A stretch of 64,000 nucleotides of DNA, taken from assembly GCA_026000155.1 (NCBI GenBank), contig BNYG01000008.1, positions 1 through 64,000 of the forward strand, read 5' to 3'. The DNA comes from Bacteroidia bacterium (GTDB lineage Bacteria; Bacteroidota; Bacteroidia; Bacteroidales; Azobacteroidaceae). Below are positions 33,500 to 43,700 of this stretch, in pieces. The translations under genes were made by a program, and so were the position numbers. Under the pieces are notes generated by a model. That model had not been told where the DNA came from. It did not search any database and saw only the letters and a program-made list of their open reading frames with translations. Within the stretch, counting starts at the first letter, position 1. Each line of letters starts with the position of its first letter.

Positions 33500-33564
33500 T
33501 TGCTATTTGAAAGAAACATTTTTAATTGTTTTTTGCTATTTGAAAGAAATATTTTGTATCTTTG
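33500..33564 (+). promoter_or_regulatory. Promoter of ATPase 3 embedded in direct repeats
   Basis: TTGCTATTTGAAAGAAACAT (33500) recurs as TTGCTATTTGAAAGAAATAT (33533), a 33-bp period. The second copy fills the spacer between a TTTG -33 box (33532-33535) and the -7 box TATCTTTG (33557-33564). Confidence 0.7.
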
Positions 33565-33580
33565 CAGAATTATTGTGCAA

Positions 33581-33617
33581 GGCGAGCGCAAACCGAACTT
33601 GTTCGAGTTTGCCGAGC
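33581..33617 (+). promoter_or_regulatory. Leader hairpin before ATPase 3
   Basis: GGCGAGCGCAAAC ... GTTTGCCGAGCC: CAAAC (33589-33593) pairs with GTTTG (33607-33611) and GAAC with GTTC inside. This GC-rich leader resembles short leader repeats seen before other Bacteroidota genes. Confidence 0.5.
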
Positions 33618-33652
33618 CGCAGCCAATAATCATTGATAATAAAAATAGTTCT

Positions 33653-34840
33653 ATGGACAATTTAGTAAAAATCTATCTGCGTTTATTACAGGAAACAGAG
33701 GCAAAAACTTTTCGTTATCTCTATCCGAATATTGATTGGAACGAGCGTTGTGTCGCTATTATCGGCGCAAAAGGCGTTGGGAAAACGACAATGCTGTTGC
33801 AGCACATAAAGACAACTTTTGCAAACAAAGACGAGGCAATTTTTGCAAGTTTGGATAATACTTGGTTTGCCAATCACACTATTTTTGAATTGGCAGACGA
33901 GTTTTATATGAACGGCGGAACACACTTGTTTTTAGATGAAATTCACCATTATCCAAATTGGGCAACCGAAATTAAAAACATTTACGACAGTTTTCCAAAA
34001 CTGAAAATCGTGTTTACAGGTTCTTCGCTTTTGCAGATTTACAAGTCAACGGCAGACTTGTCGAGAAGGGTGGTCTATGAAAAATTAGAAGGTTTATCTT
34101 TCAGAGAATTTTTAAAATTTGAAAAAGTGGGCGATTTTCCTGTGTTTTCCCTTAATGAAATCGTTGAAAATCACCAAAATATCGCATTGAAAATCACAGA
34201 AAACGTAAAAATAATGCCTTTGTTCAAAAAATATCTGAAAAATGGCTATTATCTGTTTTATAAAGAAGGATTAAAAAAATACGAGCAAAAATTGCAGGAA
34301 GCGGTAAATAATGTTATTGATATTGATGTTCCAGCCATTGAAAATATCGAGTTTGAATCGCGGCACAAGTTAAAAAAGTTATTGGCAATTCTCTCAACAT
34401 TAGTGCCTTACACGCCAAATATTACTGATTTGAGCGTAGCAATAGACAGCAACAGGAATAATACCGTCAAGTATTTATCCTTGTTGGCAAATGCAAAATT
34501 ATTGAATTTGGTTTCATTCAAAAACAAAACGATTGGCGACCTGACAAAGCCCGATAAAGTTTTGCTGAATAACACCAATTTGTCATACTTATATGGCGAC
34601 AATGCAAACATTGGCAGTGCAAGAGAAACCTTTTTTGTTAATCAGTTAAGTGCTGTTGCAGATGTTAGACTTGCACCGCAAGGGGATTTTATGGTGGATA
34701 AATACACTTTTGAAGTCGGCGGTAAGAGGAAAACTTTTGACCAAATAAAAGATATTCCAAATAGTTTTGTAGTAGCCGATGATATTGAAATAGGACATAA
34801 AAACAAAATCCCGCTTTGGCTGTTTGGAATGTTGTATTAA
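33653..34840 (+). CDS. AAA ATPase with variant C-terminal nuclease-like domain (ATPase 3)
   Basis: This 395-residue protein starts at the ATG at 33653; upstream TTG codons would begin inside the promoter and are rejected. Walker A is IGAKGVGKTTMLLQH, Walker B THLFLDEIHHYPNWATEI, and the sensor is KIVFTGSSLLQI. SRRVVYEKLEGLSFREFL is a hallmark of this ATPase family. A winged-helix-like part (YTPNITDLSVAIDSNRNNT) precedes a compact C-terminus with FMVDKYTFEVGGKRKTFDQI, which keeps an Asp and E-x-G-G-K pattern. It is related to, but distinct from, ATPases 1 and 2. Confidence 0.9.
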   Translation: MDNLVKIYLRLLQETEAKTFRYLYPNIDWNERCVAIIGAKGVGKTTMLLQHIKTTFANKDEAIFASLDNTWFANHTIFELADEFYMNGGTHLFLDEIHHYPNWATEIKNIYDSFPKLKIVFTGSSLLQIYKSTADLSRRVVYEKLEGLSFREFLKFEKVGDFPVFSLNEIVENHQNIALKITENVKIMPLFKKYLKNGYYLFYKEGLKKYEQKLQEAVNNVIDIDVPAIENIEFESRHKLKKLLAILSTLVPYTPNITDLSVAIDSNRNNTVKYLSLLANAKLLNLVSFKNKTIGDLTKPDKVLLNNTNLSYLYGDNANIGSARETFFVNQLSAVADVRLAPQGDFMVDKYTFEVGGKRKTFDQIKDIPNSFVVADDIEIGHKNKIPLWLFGMLY

Positions 34841-34934
34841 AGAACAAAAAAATGACAAACGCCAGCACCTGACAAGCGGTTTGGCAGAAGTGGCGGTGCA
34901 AGCTCGCAGAAACAGAAGTGTAACTTTGCAAGTG

Positions 34935-35279
34935 TGTTTGTGGCATATACCGCAAATAAAACACAAACTGGGTATTTCCGGCGTATCAACCAATTATTCT
35001 TCGTGGAGAAATACGGAAAATGCTGCACAAATAGACCTCGTAATTGACCGGAATGACCATATAATCAATCTCTGCGAAATGAAGTATTCCAAAGACGAAT
35101 ACACAATTACAAAGGAATACAACGACGTTCTTCGCAAAAGATACGCTCTGTTTACAGACGAAACAAAAACCCGTAAAACCGTTCATACAACAATGATTAC
35201 AACTTTGGGTGTGAAGCATAACATGTACCGGGGAAATATCCAAAGCGAAGTGATATTAGACAATTTGTTTGCGATTTGA
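34935..35279 (+). pseudogene. C-terminal fragment of a fourth ATPase (DUF234-like nuclease end)
   Basis: From about 34935 the frame reads LWHIPQIKHKLGISGVSTN, AAQIDLVIDRNDHIINLCEM, KYSKDEYTITKEY and TRKTVHTTMITTLGVKHN. This is the C-terminal PD-(D/E)XK-like domain (D-L-V and E-M-K) of another Bacteroidota AAA ATPase subfamily. The P-loop part is missing; upstream of 34930 the frame is unrelated sequence. It is the relic of a further ATPase gene in the same cluster. Confidence 0.75.
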
Positions 35280-35357
35280 TTTGGCGGTAATGATGTATTT
35301 TAGATGCCTTACCGCCAAAATGAAATAATGAAAACAGGGAGGATTGTTGCCTTCGAC

Positions 35358-35384
35358 AATTCAACAGTCGGCAACTGTTGAATT
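35358..35384. repeat. Perfect hairpin, 11-bp stem
   Basis: AATTCAACAGT and ACTGTTGAATT pair around a 5-nt loop in the gap between the ATPase relic and the xylanase. It might end transcripts of the ATPase cluster, though no clear T run follows. Confidence 0.5.
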
Positions 35385-35408
35385 TGTGGGTAGGCTCTGT
35401 AAATAAAA

Positions 35409-35462
35409 AATCGTCTTGTCCCCACTCATTTTGTTGCGTAAACAAGTGGAGACAGGACGATT
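35409..35462 (-). terminator. Terminator of the susC2-GH10 transcript
   Basis: A stem of about 17 bp (one mismatch, one G-U) formed by the segments around GTGGAGACAGGACGA and TCGTCTTGTCCCCAC is followed, on the minus strand, by a run of six T. It lies a few bases after the GH10 stop. Confidence 0.75.
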
Positions 35463-35468
35463 CATTCA

Positions 35469-37715
35469 TTAATATTGCAATTCTCCTGAAAAGTCAGCGC
35501 TTACATCTTTGCCGGCCAAGCCATCGGCAAAACCTTTGTAGGCATGTTTGCGTGCGTAATCGGCATCCCAGAGACAAGGTGCATCATCGGGCAACCAGTT
35601 AGTATGTTCGTCGGCATTATCGGAAACACACCAAACGGTGATTCCGTAGCGTTGCGCTTCGGGTATATATTTGGTATATGAATCCACTACATATTGATAC
35701 AAAGCAGCTTGTTCCGCATAATTCTCGACGGTAGGAGATGCTGTACCTATCTGGATGTCCAATTCGGAAACTTTAATCAATTTACCGGAAGCAGCCAGTT
35801 TTTGGAACATTTGATCAATGCCTTCTTTCGTTGAATATCGTATATCCAAGTGCAATTGTGTACCGATACCATCTATGTGGGCGCCCTGATTTTCGATGTA
35901 TTTCACATAGTCCAGCAAACCATTCAGTTTATTACCGGAAGCGCCTTCCAAACCATAATCGTTGATAAACAACTTGTCTGTAGCATTACCGTACTGGCGG
36001 GCTAATTTGAAAGCGGTTACTGCATAATCTTTACCCAGATAATCCACCCAATAGAATTCGTCTGAAGCCGGTTCGGCCACGTTCAATCCCGAACGGAGCC
36101 CTCCGGCATCATTCATCGGTTCATTCACAACATCCCAAGCGTGTACAGCATTTTTATAATGACCTGCCATTTGCGAAATCCAGCTTTCAAAAGCAGCGCC
36201 GATAAGTTCAGCCTTTTCTTCGGGCGTTTTTTCAATGATGGTGGGACCGGAACGCAAAGCGGATGACGATTGTTCTGCTATTTTTTCAACCACTTTTACA
36301 TCATCCACAAAATAAGTTACATTGGCCACCTTACCCAAATCGAAACTGAGTTTCACCATGCTTTTACCTTCCTTGTAAGCAGGAGTAAAATCGAACGAAA
36401 TTTGTTTCCAGGAAGAAGTGGTATTAAATAAGGCGCCGGCGCCGCTTCCATCCCAGTTTTGCCAAGGCCATTCGTTGTCAAATCCGGGGAAAGAAATGCG
36501 TCCCTTGCCATCTATATCTGATTTTATATAGAATGACATGGTATAGGTTTTCGCAGGGTCGAGCCAGATTTCGTCCGTTTGGAACTGCAAATCCCATTCG
36601 TTGGCGGATGAGGCGCTTGAAATTCCTTGTAAGCCATAATTCCCTGAAAATTTCGCATCAGCAGTAACCGTGACACCTCCACCTGGATTGGGCGCCGTCC
36701 AATTGGTCAAATCGCCGTTTTCAAAATCGCCGTTTTCCACGTAATTCACTTCTGCCGGTGCAGCATCCAAGTCAATGACACTGATAGAATTAATATCTAC
36801 GAAATAAACGCCGGGTACTTTTCCAAAGTCAAATGCAACTTTGATAGCATTGGCAACAGCTGTAAAAGGAACATTTGCACCTGTGGCGTTATCCCATATT
36901 TCATTATACTTAATTTGAGTCCATGTGCCGCTGGTGCTAAACAATGCGCCTCCATTTACCCATGGATAATTATTAACCATTCCTGCAAATGACACCCGCG
37001 CTTGTCCGGTATCTTCCGATTTTACCCAAAACGATATTTCATACGCATGACCTATGACAGCGGGTATTTCGGGGCTTGTCAATTGAGTGCTCCATTCATC
37101 TCCTGCAGTCGTGACTTCAAAGCGAATAGCCGGATCGGTACTACCCAGTCCTGCGTTTGGCGCTATGGTTATTCCTCCGGCATTGTTTCTCGACCAACCG
37201 GTAAACGAACCATCCAATAAGGCGCTTACGTCTAATTGACTTTCACCGGCAGAGGGAATGATTTGCGGTGCTATCAGGCCATTCAAATAACTGGCATTTT
37301 GATTCTGATGCCAAGCTAATGTGTGACCATACACGGTCAAACCGGCAGCTTGCAGTCTTTCGATCAAGGCATCTACTTTCGTAAAATTTAATTCGCCTTG
37401 ACCATTGACCATAGCGCCATGTTTCATATCATAACCTACGGTTATTTCATCAAAGTTTGCATTGACGATATTCCGGTAAGTTTCGTTATTCATATACAGA
37501 GACAAATCAATTCCTACGCCCAATACAAAATTGGTATAAGCATTCAACACTTCATAGCGGGAAATTGCTTCCTGCAATGCGAGCGGCAGTTCTGCAGGCG
37601 AAGGGTGTGTGTATGGGTCGCCCCACTCCATTTTATCATCGTAACAGGAATTAAGTCCGAAAATCAATGTGAGTAACGAACAGTAAAATACTATTTTCTT
37701 TTTATTCAGTTTCAT
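35469..37715 (-). CDS. GH10 endo-beta-1,4-xylanase with two CBMs inserted in the catalytic domain
   Basis: This is a 748-residue surface lipoprotein (lipobox FGLNSCYDD). The GH10 barrel starts at GVGIDLSLYMNNETYRNIVN and VYGHTLAWHQNQNASYLNG. It is interrupted by two similar beta-sandwich CBM4/9-like modules (about residues 150-490; each ends with VYFVD or TYFVD), and resumes with HAWDVVNEPMND (acid/base Glu near 532) and IKVSELDIQI (nucleophile Glu near 650), then TVWCVSDNADEHTNW. Insertion of tandem CBMs in GH10 is known from Prevotella and Bacteroides xylan loci. It is the last gene of the susC2 operon and should cut xylan at the surface. Confidence 0.95.
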   Translation of the reverse strand: MKLNKKKIVFYCSLLTLIFGLNSCYDDKMEWGDPYTHPSPAELPLALQEAISRYEVLNAYTNFVLGVGIDLSLYMNNETYRNIVNANFDEITVGYDMKHGAMVNGQGELNFTKVDALIERLQAAGLTVYGHTLAWHQNQNASYLNGLIAPQIIPSAGESQLDVSALLDGSFTGWSRNNAGGITIAPNAGLGSTDPAIRFEVTTAGDEWSTQLTSPEIPAVIGHAYEISFWVKSEDTGQARVSFAGMVNNYPWVNGGALFSTSGTWTQIKYNEIWDNATGANVPFTAVANAIKVAFDFGKVPGVYFVDINSISVIDLDAAPAEVNYVENGDFENGDLTNWTAPNPGGGVTVTADAKFSGNYGLQGISSASSANEWDLQFQTDEIWLDPAKTYTMSFYIKSDIDGKGRISFPGFDNEWPWQNWDGSGAGALFNTTSSWKQISFDFTPAYKEGKSMVKLSFDLGKVANVTYFVDDVKVVEKIAEQSSSALRSGPTIIEKTPEEKAELIGAAFESWISQMAGHYKNAVHAWDVVNEPMNDAGGLRSGLNVAEPASDEFYWVDYLGKDYAVTAFKLARQYGNATDKLFINDYGLEGASGNKLNGLLDYVKYIENQGAHIDGIGTQLHLDIRYSTKEGIDQMFQKLAASGKLIKVSELDIQIGTASPTVENYAEQAALYQYVVDSYTKYIPEAQRYGITVWCVSDNADEHTNWLPDDAPCLWDADYARKHAYKGFADGLAGKDVSADFSGELQY

Positions 37716-37733
37716 AATCGTAAATGTTTAATG

Positions 37734-39047
37734 TTATTCTTCATCAGGGAAATCGCTGTATGTAGGCGTTGTGAGCGGCACAAAGCGGATATTGTCGAAA
37801 TAAACCTTTTCCGTTGCAGGTACGGCGTCAAACACATCCGTGATACCGCTGTTTTCGAACCAGGGGCCGGCTTGTTTGTAACTTGCAGCCGACATCGAAG
37901 CTACCACATCATCCAATGTTTTTCCTTCGTAATCAGCACTCAAAGCAAACGGCAACGTAATCGTAAACCAAGCGCCCGGATTTTCAAATGCGTCTAATGC
38001 GTACACTTTGTTCACATATACAGGCTGATAAATCATACAATACCTGCTTGCTCCTGAACCGTCGGCCATGACAAAGCGGATAATGCCCGAATTCCAAGCG
38101 CCTTCCACATAAATATCCATTTGGATACCACAATCGGCAGCAGCAGTGGAACCGGGTATGTAACTGGTTATTGTAGAAAAAATAGCTGTGGAATTAAGCC
38201 AAAAACGTTCATCACTGTTGGCGCCTAAATTTCCTGTTGAATTAAACACTTGATAGCCTCCCTGTGATTTGGGGCGCACATCGGAAGCAGGAATAAGATT
38301 AGTCAGAGCCGTATTGTCAATACCAGACCCCCAAGAATAGTTTTGCACTTCGTCAAAATTGTGTATCAAACCTTTCTTGTAGTTGAAGCAGGCAGGCGAA
38401 TAAGCGCCGCCGTTAGCGCAGATAACTAAAAGTGAACCACTATTATCTCCAATACCGCTGGGAACGGTAACGGTACACCACTCACCTTTTTCATCATCGG
38501 AAACAATCCCGTTGGTTACAACCACATTGCCCGGAAAGATTATACTGCTAACCCCTTGTAATCCGGTTCCATAAATTGTAATCGGATCACCGGCTTGCGG
38601 CATGGTATGCGATATTTTTGTAATAGAAGGAGCTGCCTCCCTAATCTCGAACGGAAGAACAAAGCGTTGATCTCCTTTTTGCAACACAATAGTATTACGT
38701 ACGCTTTCTTCGGCATCCATGGTAGGTGTTTGTCCCGAAATTTGAACCCATATATTATTATCGGTCACAAATACCGGATTAAAATAAGTTTCATATCCGT
38801 TGACATAAATTTTTGTTAATCCTATAAAACCGGAACCTTCCAAGCGCAAGGTTTGTCCAAGCCGAACAAACTCAACCAATCGCTCTTTTTTGGTAGTAGC
38901 GCGTGCATTTTCCAAATATACGGCTGAAATTTTCATGGGAGAAGAAGAGGAAGTATTGTCATCGTCTTTACAGGATGTAAATCCAACAATCAAACATCCC
39001 AAGAGAATATATATCAGCCCTAAACTTTTATTTAATCTATTTTTCAT
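37734..39047 (-). CDS. Surface glycan-binding lipoprotein with IPT/TIG domains (xylan SGBP)
   Basis: This is a 437-residue lipoprotein (lipobox VGFTSCKDDDN). Two IPT/TIG-like Ig folds are suggested by TLRLEGSGFIGLTKIYVNGY and GDPITIYGTGLQGVSSIIFP. The C-terminal half has jelly-roll-like strands and aromatic residues (YSWGSG, FENPGAWFTITLPF, VYFDNIRFVP). The order susC-susD-this gene-GH10 is the known core of xylan loci in Bacteroides, where the equivalent protein binds xylan. No catalytic motif is visible. Confidence 0.85.
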   Translation of the reverse strand: MKNRLNKSLGLIYILLGCLIVGFTSCKDDDNTSSSSPMKISAVYLENARATTKKERLVEFVRLGQTLRLEGSGFIGLTKIYVNGYETYFNPVFVTDNNIWVQISGQTPTMDAEESVRNTIVLQKGDQRFVLPFEIREAAPSITKISHTMPQAGDPITIYGTGLQGVSSIIFPGNVVVTNGIVSDDEKGEWCTVTVPSGIGDNSGSLLVICANGGAYSPACFNYKKGLIHNFDEVQNYSWGSGIDNTALTNLIPASDVRPKSQGGYQVFNSTGNLGANSDERFWLNSTAIFSTITSYIPGSTAAADCGIQMDIYVEGAWNSGIIRFVMADGSGASRYCMIYQPVYVNKVYALDAFENPGAWFTITLPFALSADYEGKTLDDVVASMSAASYKQAGPWFENSGITDVFDAVPATEKVYFDNIRFVPLTTPTYSDFPDEE

Positions 39048-39064
39048 CTTGTTATTCTTTTAAG

Positions 39065-40720
39065 TTATTCAAATAAATCGGTAATTTTTTCTTCCGTAAA
39101 TGTGTAAGGAACCGGAGGTTCTTTTAACAACGGATCTTTAATCACTTCATCCGAAGGATAAGGCAATAAGAAGACAGAAGCATTGATCACGCCAATTGCC
39201 CGCGTTCCCGCATCTCTATCGAGGTCTAATCTCAGATTATTCGGTGAGTTGAAAAGGAACGGTGTAATAGTCCCACGATTTTGCCCTATCAGATAATTGA
39301 CCACTTCTTGTTGTTTGTAATAAGCGCGACTCACCAAATCGTACCAATATTGACCTTCCATACAAAATTCTACACGACGTTCATGACGGATATCTTCGTA
39401 GGAGATACTTGTTTTGGCAGGCATCCCGGCGCGGGTACGAACCTTGTTGAAGTATTCCAAAGCGGTGGCATCGGTCGTGCTGGCTGCATTTCCTAAGATA
39501 GCTTCTGCGTAATTCAAATAAACCTCTGCCAAACGTTGCATATAGGTATTCAGAGCCGAATTCATACGTCCAATTTTAGAATTGTCTTTGTTGGAACCGG
39601 TTACTCCTTTTTTTACCTGAAGTTTTTGATTGCCGTTTGATTGTGTAAAAGTTAAACCGCCATTGGCTTTGTCGAGTTCAGTATAATAATCGCCTTCACC
39701 CATCCATGTAGCTCTTCGCCGAATGGTATCGTTGAGTTCGTATTCTTGAATCATGTTATAAGGACAATTTGTTGAACCACCCCAAGCAGCATCGTCTCCG
39801 GTAATGGCTGAACTTACGGCAAAATAAGCTTGTTGTGTATTAATGACACCAGAGCCTGTTTCGCTGGTCAAATTCGGCACCCATTGGAGTGCGAAAATAG
39901 ATTCCGAATTATTGTTATTCTCAATTAGAAACAAATCGGGATAATTCGGCAGCAACTTAAAACTGCTTTTGTCAATAACCACCTTAGCTGCTTTCTTTGC
40001 TAAATCCAGGTAACTCTCGTTGCGTGTTCCCGCATTAGGATTACTTTCATTATCCACCAAACCGGAAAATGCCAGATATACGCGAGATAACATACCATAA
40101 GCGCTGTATTTGTTTAAACGACCATTTGTAGACGTTTCCGGCAAATATTTAGCTGCGAATTCCAAATCCCGGGTGGCAAATTCATATACATCTTTGCGCG
40201 GATTGGCATTAGCAAGAGGATTGGATACCAATACGCTCGGATCTTCCGAAAGAATCACATTTCCCCACAAAGATGCCAGATACCAATAAGCGGTACCGCG
40301 CATAAATCTTGCTTCTGCGATATATTTATTTTTCACATCCTGATTGGCTGAACTTTCATTTATGGTGATAATTACTTTATTTGACTGTTGAATTACCACA
40401 TAGAGTGATTGCCATGCCGACACCAAGGGTCCCGTAAGACCGGTTACGGAAAAATCGGAGAAGGGATAAATATAGTTGGAATAAGGTGCATACAAATTAT
40501 AAGAAGCGCCATCACCCAAGCCGTAATAAAACTGTCCATTGAAATCAAACCACACTCGATTATATAAAGGACCTGTAAGAGACGGAAGATTCTCTGCCGT
40601 TAAACTGCTTCCCGTTATCTGGTCGTTAGGCGTGATTTCAAGAAAATCGCTGCAAGCGCTCGTCCATAAGCCAACCGCAACGAGCATTGTATATATTAAT
40701 TTTTTTGTTTTCATATTCAT
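39065..40720 (-). CDS. SusD-family lipoprotein 2 (xylan locus)
   Basis: This is a 551-residue surface lipoprotein (lipobox WTSACSDFLEITPND). It has SusD helices NKYIAEARFMRGTAYWYLAS and the C-terminal LAEVYLNYAEAILG and RRVEFCMEGQYWYDLVSRAY. It starts 5 bp after its susC stop and precedes the SGBP by 17 bp. It is expected to bind xylo-oligosaccharides and gate the SusC2 channel. Confidence 0.95.
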   Translation of the reverse strand: MNMKTKKLIYTMLVAVGLWTSACSDFLEITPNDQITGSSLTAENLPSLTGPLYNRVWFDFNGQFYYGLGDGASYNLYAPYSNYIYPFSDFSVTGLTGPLVSAWQSLYVVIQQSNKVIITINESSANQDVKNKYIAEARFMRGTAYWYLASLWGNVILSEDPSVLVSNPLANANPRKDVYEFATRDLEFAAKYLPETSTNGRLNKYSAYGMLSRVYLAFSGLVDNESNPNAGTRNESYLDLAKKAAKVVIDKSSFKLLPNYPDLFLIENNNNSESIFALQWVPNLTSETGSGVINTQQAYFAVSSAITGDDAAWGGSTNCPYNMIQEYELNDTIRRRATWMGEGDYYTELDKANGGLTFTQSNGNQKLQVKKGVTGSNKDNSKIGRMNSALNTYMQRLAEVYLNYAEAILGNAASTTDATALEYFNKVRTRAGMPAKTSISYEDIRHERRVEFCMEGQYWYDLVSRAYYKQQEVVNYLIGQNRGTITPFLFNSPNNLRLDLDRDAGTRAIGVINASVFLLPYPSDEVIKDPLLKEPPVPYTFTEEKITDLFE

Positions 40721-40725
40721 ATATT

Positions 40726-43700
40726 TTAGAAAGAAAGATTAAGACCAAATGTATAGATACGTGGCGAAGGATAACGTCCATCGTCAATACCGTTCAACTG
40801 ATTGCCGTTGCGGTAAGAGACACCAATTTCAGGATCGTATCCCGAATATTTGGTAAAGGTATATACATTTTGGAGATTGGCATAAATCTTCACATTTTGA
40901 ATACCCACTTTACTCATCCATGTACGAGGCAAATTGTATCCCAAAGAGATATTCTGAATGCGAAGATAAGAACCATCTTCCACCAGCCGGTTGCTGAATG
41001 CGTTGTCGTAATCGGAAGTTGCCGTTGATTGCGGCATACGATACATGTACGGGTCTCCGCCTACAATTTTCACATTCCGGTAATCGTTTGGACCATTCGG
41101 ATCAATCAAAGCCGTGCGTGCATAATCCATTGCCCTTGTGTACAGGTTAGAGGTATTCCGATAAGGGTTATCTAAATACCGGCGTGTATAATTTACCACA
41201 TCATTGCCATAAGAACCGGTTAAGAAAATGGTCAAATCAATGCCTTTGTATGAGAATGTATTCCCGATGCCATAAGTAAATTCAGGCTCCGGATTTCCAA
41301 TAAAATCCAAGTCGTCCGTATCAATTTTACCATCGCCATTGACATCTTTATAGATATAGTCGCCAATCCATACGCCGGCTTTTTCATCAATAGGCAGATT
41401 AGACATAACAGGTGTCCGCTGAATATTTCCGTCTTTATCTTTATAATAGAAATCAGTTGCTTTTTCAAAACGTCCGATTACCTGATAGCCATAGAATTGT
41501 CCTATCGGTTGTCCTACTACCGTATTGGTAACTGTTGTTGTTCCGCCGCCGTAAGCATCATCTTCTATGCTTCGTGGGTCTGTGCCGGTTTCTGTATTGA
41601 TAGACAGCACTTTATTACGGTTTAAGGAGAATACTAAATTGCTGCGCCATTGAAAATCCCGCTTGTTTATATTGACCGTGTTCAACGTCAATTCAATACC
41701 CTTGTTTTCCAACGAACCCAAATTCACCCAAGGTCTACCGCTGGAACCTTGTCCTGCTGTACCGGAAGCAGCAGGGAGTGATGCTCTCAGTAACAGGTTG
41801 TTGGTTTTTTTGTAATACACGTCAGCAATAAATTCAATCCGGTTTTTGAGCAGGCTTAAGTCCACACCCACATTGCTGGAACTTGTAGATTCCCATTTCA
41901 AGTTGGGATTTGGCGTGTTAGATGCCAATAAACCGGTTCCCCAAATAGTGGTAGAAACACCATAAGTAGCCAGATAAGCGTAATTGTCGGGAATATTCTG
42001 ATTCCCTACTTCTCCCCAACCCAAACGAAGTTTCAGGTTGTCGATAGCCGGATTATCTCTCAGAAAATCTTCTTCGGAAACTCTCCAAGCTAAAGCTGCA
42101 GAAGGGAACCATCCCCAACGATTTTTGGGAGCAAACTTAGAAGAGCCATCCCGGCGTAAAGTTGCAGTCAGTAAATACCGGTTGTTATACGAATAGAAGG
42201 CACGTCCGAAATAAGACATAATAGCGCTGGCGCCGTTATATCCGCTATTACCGGCAGTTGTAGCATCTCCCAAATTCAAAGCCGTAGCTCCATTGGTCGG
42301 ATAGTTCGAGCGGGAACCGGAGAGAAATTCCCAAGCTGATTTCTGCATTTCCTGTCCCAACATGGCGTTAACGGAATGAATTTCATTGAATGTTTTAGTA
42401 TAGGTAACAATGTTTCTCCAGCTCCAGTATTTGTTGTACTGTTTGGAAAAATTGCCTCTATTGGTTTCATTTGTTTGCGTGTTGGAAAAATGATAGGTAG
42501 GATTAAATGTCTGCCCATTCGTTGTGTTGTAATCAAATGAAAGCTCGGTACGGTAGGTCAATTCCGGAAGAATGGTCGCCTCCGCATACGTGTTGGCGCG
42601 AATACCATAAATTTCATTTTTATTTGTATTCAGCAATGCTAAAGCCATCGGATTTCTTGGAATCCATGTTTCGGCATCGTCTTGTCCTCCCCATGAACCA
42701 TCCGCGTTTTTAACAGGCACATCCGGTGAAGTTCTTAACGCCACATTGATCAACGATTGATTAGAAACAGTTATATCCTGAAATGAATTGCTGAAGGCAA
42801 AACTGGCTCCTGCTTTCAGATAACTTTTAACTTGTGCATCAAAATTACCACTTAAATTCAAGCGTTTGAAACTGGAACCTTCTGCAATACCGTCCTGATC
42901 CAAATAGCCTGCACCTAAATTATAGGTTGCCTTGTCGCTTCCTCCCGAAATAGAGAGATTGTGACTTTGCATCATCGCCGCATTGAATAATTCGTCTTGC
43001 CAGTCGGTACCTTCGCCTAATAATTCGGGATGAATAAAGTTGTTGCTTGGATTGACTAAACTCAAATCGGCTAAAGTATTCCTGTTTTCAGCATATTCGC
43101 GCAAATTGAGCACATCCAATTTTTTAGGCATTTGTTGCCAACCCATATAACCATTGTAGGAGATAGTTGCTTCCCCTTTTTGTCCTCGTTTGGTAGTAAT
43201 CATAATCACACCATTAGAAGCACGCGAACCGTAGATAGCAGTTGCCGAAGCATCTTTCAGGATGTCCATCGAAACAATGTCCGCAGGATTGATAGTTGCC
43301 AAAGCATTTGTATTGGTATTGTTGGCGCCATTCATTGATCCGCCGTCAATAATCACACCATCGATCACATAAATCGGTTCTGTAGAAGCGCTCAACGAGT
43401 TAATACCTCGAATGCGGACAGAACTGCTTGCACCCGGCATACCTGAATTTTGCTGCATCTGCACACCGGCAGCGCGACCTTGCAATACTTGATCAATAGA
43501 GGTAGGAATGGATTTGGTGATAGCATCGGAAGTGACAGATGTTACCGAACCTGTCAAGTCACTCCGTTTCATCGTACCATAGCCAACCACCACCACTTCA
43601 TCCAATGTCTTCAAATCTTCCGAAAGTGTTACATCAATGGTCTGGCGGCTTCCAACTGTGATTTCCTGGTCAAGATAGCCTAAATAAGTAAATACCAAAA

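Noticed and set aside
33500..33652. N-terminal extension of ATPase 3 from a TTG
   Set aside because: It would begin upstream of the -7 box at 33557 and translate the promoter and leader hairpin.
34824..34934. N-terminal part of the frame that ends as the ATPase 4 relic
   Set aside because: These codons are the end of ATPase 3 in another frame plus a GC-rich motif; only the part after about 34935 resembles an ATPase C-terminus.
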